In this document: one piece after another, positions 6,908-8,187 of the stretch | Layout: each line of letters starts with the position of its first letter | How positions within the stretch are numbered: the stretch's first letter is position 1 | NCBI GenBank assembly: GCA_017998025.1 | Contig: JAGODW010000055.1 | Coordinates: 1 to 8,187 of the forward strand | DNA: 8,187 nucleotides | Reading direction: 5' to 3' | Source of the DNA: Spirochaetales bacterium | Lineage (GTDB): Bacteria > Spirochaetota > Spirochaetia > DTKZ01 | Notes under the pieces: generated by a model | The model's input: only the letters and a program-made list of their open reading frames with translations | Told to the model about the DNA's origin: nothing | Databases searched by the model: none | Position numbers and translations under genes: made by a program

Positions 6908-7006
6908 TCATGCTAAAATATTCACTCCAAGATTAATTAATTTATTTACTTCTTCCAAAGATCCAAATTCACAGGCTTTTAATAAATCTTCATTTATAAA
7001 AAATAT
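6908..7006 (-). pseudogene. Remnant of an ankyrin-repeat gene
   Basis: The minus strand between an in-frame TAA (7009-7007) and TGA (6910-6908) encodes 32 residues including NEDLLKACEFGSLEEVNKLI, then NLGVNILA. This matches the usual first ankyrin repeat (D-LL-A---G-LE-V--LI--GA--N): the LLKAC helix, the G-x-LEEV turn and helix, and the LGVN loop are all in register. No ATG, GTG or TTG in this frame precedes the match, and it stops exactly where the next repeat should begin, so it looks like a broken fragment rather than a working gene. Base use (TTA, AAT, ATT, AAA) is more AT-rich than in the flanking genes, which may mark a separate origin. The frame is open again for 21 codons after the TGA, with nothing recognisable apart from a possible ADV. 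Confidence 0.6.
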
Positions 7007-7008
7007 TT

Positions 7009-7041
7009 AAAAAAAAGGACTGCCCATGCTCTGGGCAGTCC
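7009..7041 (-). terminator. Strong intrinsic terminator of flaA
   Basis: A perfect 10-bp stem, GGACTGCCCA (7017-7026) with TGGGCAGTCC (7032-7041), and a 5-nt loop. Read on the minus strand it is followed by eight T (7016-7009), the layout of a Rho-independent terminator. It lies 39 nt after the flaA stop. There is no T tract on the plus-strand side, so it acts on flaA only. Confidence 0.93.
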
Positions 7042-7080
7042 CTTCTATTCGTGTTTTATAAGGGTATAACGATTAACTGT

Positions 7081-8106
7081 TTAGGGCTGTGCTGGAGGAG
7101 TACCTGCGGATGACTCCTCTCCCGCATGCATCTTCTTTGTTTCGAGGTATCTTAACACCTGGATGTGCCCCAACCTTCGTAATTCAGCAGAACGGCGAGC
7201 TTCTTCCCGTTTCTGGAGGATACCCCAGGTGGCTTCGTCGTCAATATCCCGTTCCAGGGTAAGAACAGCCTTATCGTACACAAGGGTGATATCTTTCACG
7301 TAACCGATGAAGTCTCCCCCTTCATGAGCAGCATCCCGATAAATCCGGATTCCCATCAACTTTCGCATGGGAGCAGATTTTGGATAGAGAGGGAATACCC
7401 GTAAATCTCTGTTTCGCACTTCTGCTACATAGTTTGGATTTTCCCAAGTTAGTTTTTTCCATCCATCGAACTGGAGATTACCCAGGAAAATTTCCTGCTC
7501 TGCATTATTTTCGTCCATCAGCACAATGCTGATCGCATGGGGAAAGTTCAAACCATGTACATTCATGGATACGGACTTCAGCACTCCTACATTTTTTACG
7601 ACTCCGAGATTATCGAACTTTCTCCCCCGCCCTACTTCCTCCTGGGGAACCGATAGGGTACCATCGGCGCTTACCACTGTTTTATCCATATAGGCAGGAA
7701 TCTCAAAAGGTGGCCGTACCAAAGCCCAGGAATTGAAAGGATCTACCGGAAAGTGTACCCGTACTCCCATTACAGTTGCGCCAGAAAAATTTGCAGCGCC
7801 CTCCCGAACTTTCGCAGGTTTGGTCATCGACATCGATTGGTTCAATACAAACCGTGAGGAAGAGGCTAGCAGCACTTCCCAATTTTGAATGGCTAATGAA
7901 GTTTTCATTAATGCTTTTTCTTCAGCTGTATAGCTGGAACCAGCTACTACACTGAAATCCACCATAGTTGCCTGATTTTCTTTTGGATTATCGGAAGGAT
8001 AATCAGCAGCCAATTGGGCGAAATCGATAAGCACAGATTCGTCTGCACTGAGCCCCATGCTTAGCAACATGAACACTACGAAGATAATGGCAAAATACCG
8101 TTTCAT
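7081..8106 (-). CDS. flaA: FlaA, periplasmic flagellar filament outer-layer (sheath) protein
   Basis: Spirochaetal FlaA forms the outer layer around the FlaB core of the periplasmic flagella and affects filament stiffness. 341 residues, the usual family length. An N-terminal signal peptide, MKRYFAIIFVVFMLLSMGLSA, is probably cut near Ala21, as expected for a protein exported by the Sec route rather than through the flagellar export channel. Family-like blocks are VLIDFAQL (25-32), VMGVRVHFP (112-120), WALVRPPFEIPAYMD (127-141), SVSMNVHGLNFPH (178-190), MGIRIYRDA (251-259) and DIDDEATWGILQKREEARR (287-305). The tail is a Pro/Ala/Ser-rich stretch. AAAGGAG (8119-8113) lies 6 nt before the ATG. 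It has its own consensus promoter and its own terminator, so it is probably a single-gene unit. Which FlaA paralogue (FlaA1 or other) cannot be settled here. Confidence 0.95.
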   Translation of the reverse strand: MKRYFAIIFVVFMLLSMGLSADESVLIDFAQLAADYPSDNPKENQATMVDFSVVAGSSYTAEEKALMKTSLAIQNWEVLLASSSRFVLNQSMSMTKPAKVREGAANFSGATVMGVRVHFPVDPFNSWALVRPPFEIPAYMDKTVVSADGTLSVPQEEVGRGRKFDNLGVVKNVGVLKSVSMNVHGLNFPHAISIVLMDENNAEQEIFLGNLQFDGWKKLTWENPNYVAEVRNRDLRVFPLYPKSAPMRKLMGIRIYRDAAHEGGDFIGYVKDITLVYDKAVLTLERDIDDEATWGILQKREEARRSAELRRLGHIQVLRYLETKKMHAGEESSAGTPPAQP

Positions 8107-8140
8107 TCCATGCTCCTTTACAATTACCGTGTCATATACA

Positions 8141-8168
8141 ATTATACGGAAGCTATGCTCTTTGTCAA
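8141..8168 (-). promoter_or_regulatory. Consensus sigma-70 promoter of flaA
   Basis: Minus-strand TTGACA (8168-8163) and TATAAT (8146-8141), both perfect matches to consensus, are separated by 16 nt. Transcription would start near 8134 and give a leader of about 28 nt carrying the AAAGGAG ribosome binding site. This points to housekeeping, high-level expression rather than sigma-28 control. Confidence 0.9.
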
Positions 8169-8187
8169 CGAATTTTCTTTTGTTTTT

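Noticed and set aside
6846..7016. Small RNA or tRNA gene in the AT-rich intergenic region
   Set aside because: No cloverleaf or paired structure beyond the two terminator-like hairpins; the coding match to an ankyrin repeat explains the central part better.
7017..7041. Inverted repeat as an insertion-sequence end or CRISPR repeat
   Set aside because: A single copy with a T tract on one side right after flaA; it is explained fully as an intrinsic terminator.

Overview
The window reads as spirochaete DNA. It holds a chemotaxis operon in the order cheA, cheW (fused to a CheR-like domain), cheX, cheY, and a gene for FlaA, the outer-layer protein of the periplasmic flagellar filament. FlaA, CheX next to CheY, a CheW-CheR-like fusion and a CheA with an enlarged dimerisation domain together point to Treponema/Spirochaeta-type Spirochaetales. 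The species cannot be named from the sequence.

Layout. Positions 1-4591 (minus strand) form one tight transcription unit: cheA (4591-2192), cheW-cheR-like (2179-851), cheX (827-363) and cheY (349 to beyond the left edge). Gaps are 12-23 nt and two of the Shine-Dalgarno sequences overlap the previous stop codon. Positions 4592-4745 are a divergent promoter region. Positions 4746-6845 (plus strand) carry two adjacent genes for predicted outer-membrane beta-barrel proteins of unknown function, 9 nt apart. Positions 6846-7008 are an AT-rich convergent intergenic region holding a weak terminator-like hairpin and, on the minus strand, a startless and truncated ankyrin-repeat fragment. Positions 7009-8187 carry flaA (minus) with a consensus sigma-70 promoter on its right and a strong intrinsic terminator on its left.

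How the genes work together. CheA autophosphorylates under chemoreceptor control and is tethered to receptors by its own P5 domain and by CheW. CheY accepts the phosphate and signals to the periplasmic flagellar motors. CheX is the phosphatase that resets CheY. FlaA coats the flagellar filament. The two beta-barrel genes share an upstream region with cheA, but nothing in their sequence ties them to motility.

Most unusual content: the CheW-CheR-like fusion with a partly altered SAM site, the long insertion in the CheA P3 domain (both known as types from Treponema denticola), the ankyrin-repeat remnant beside flaA, and the unrecognised barrel pair divergent from the che operon. I see no wholly new system. 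There is no gene-free stretch longer than 300 bases.
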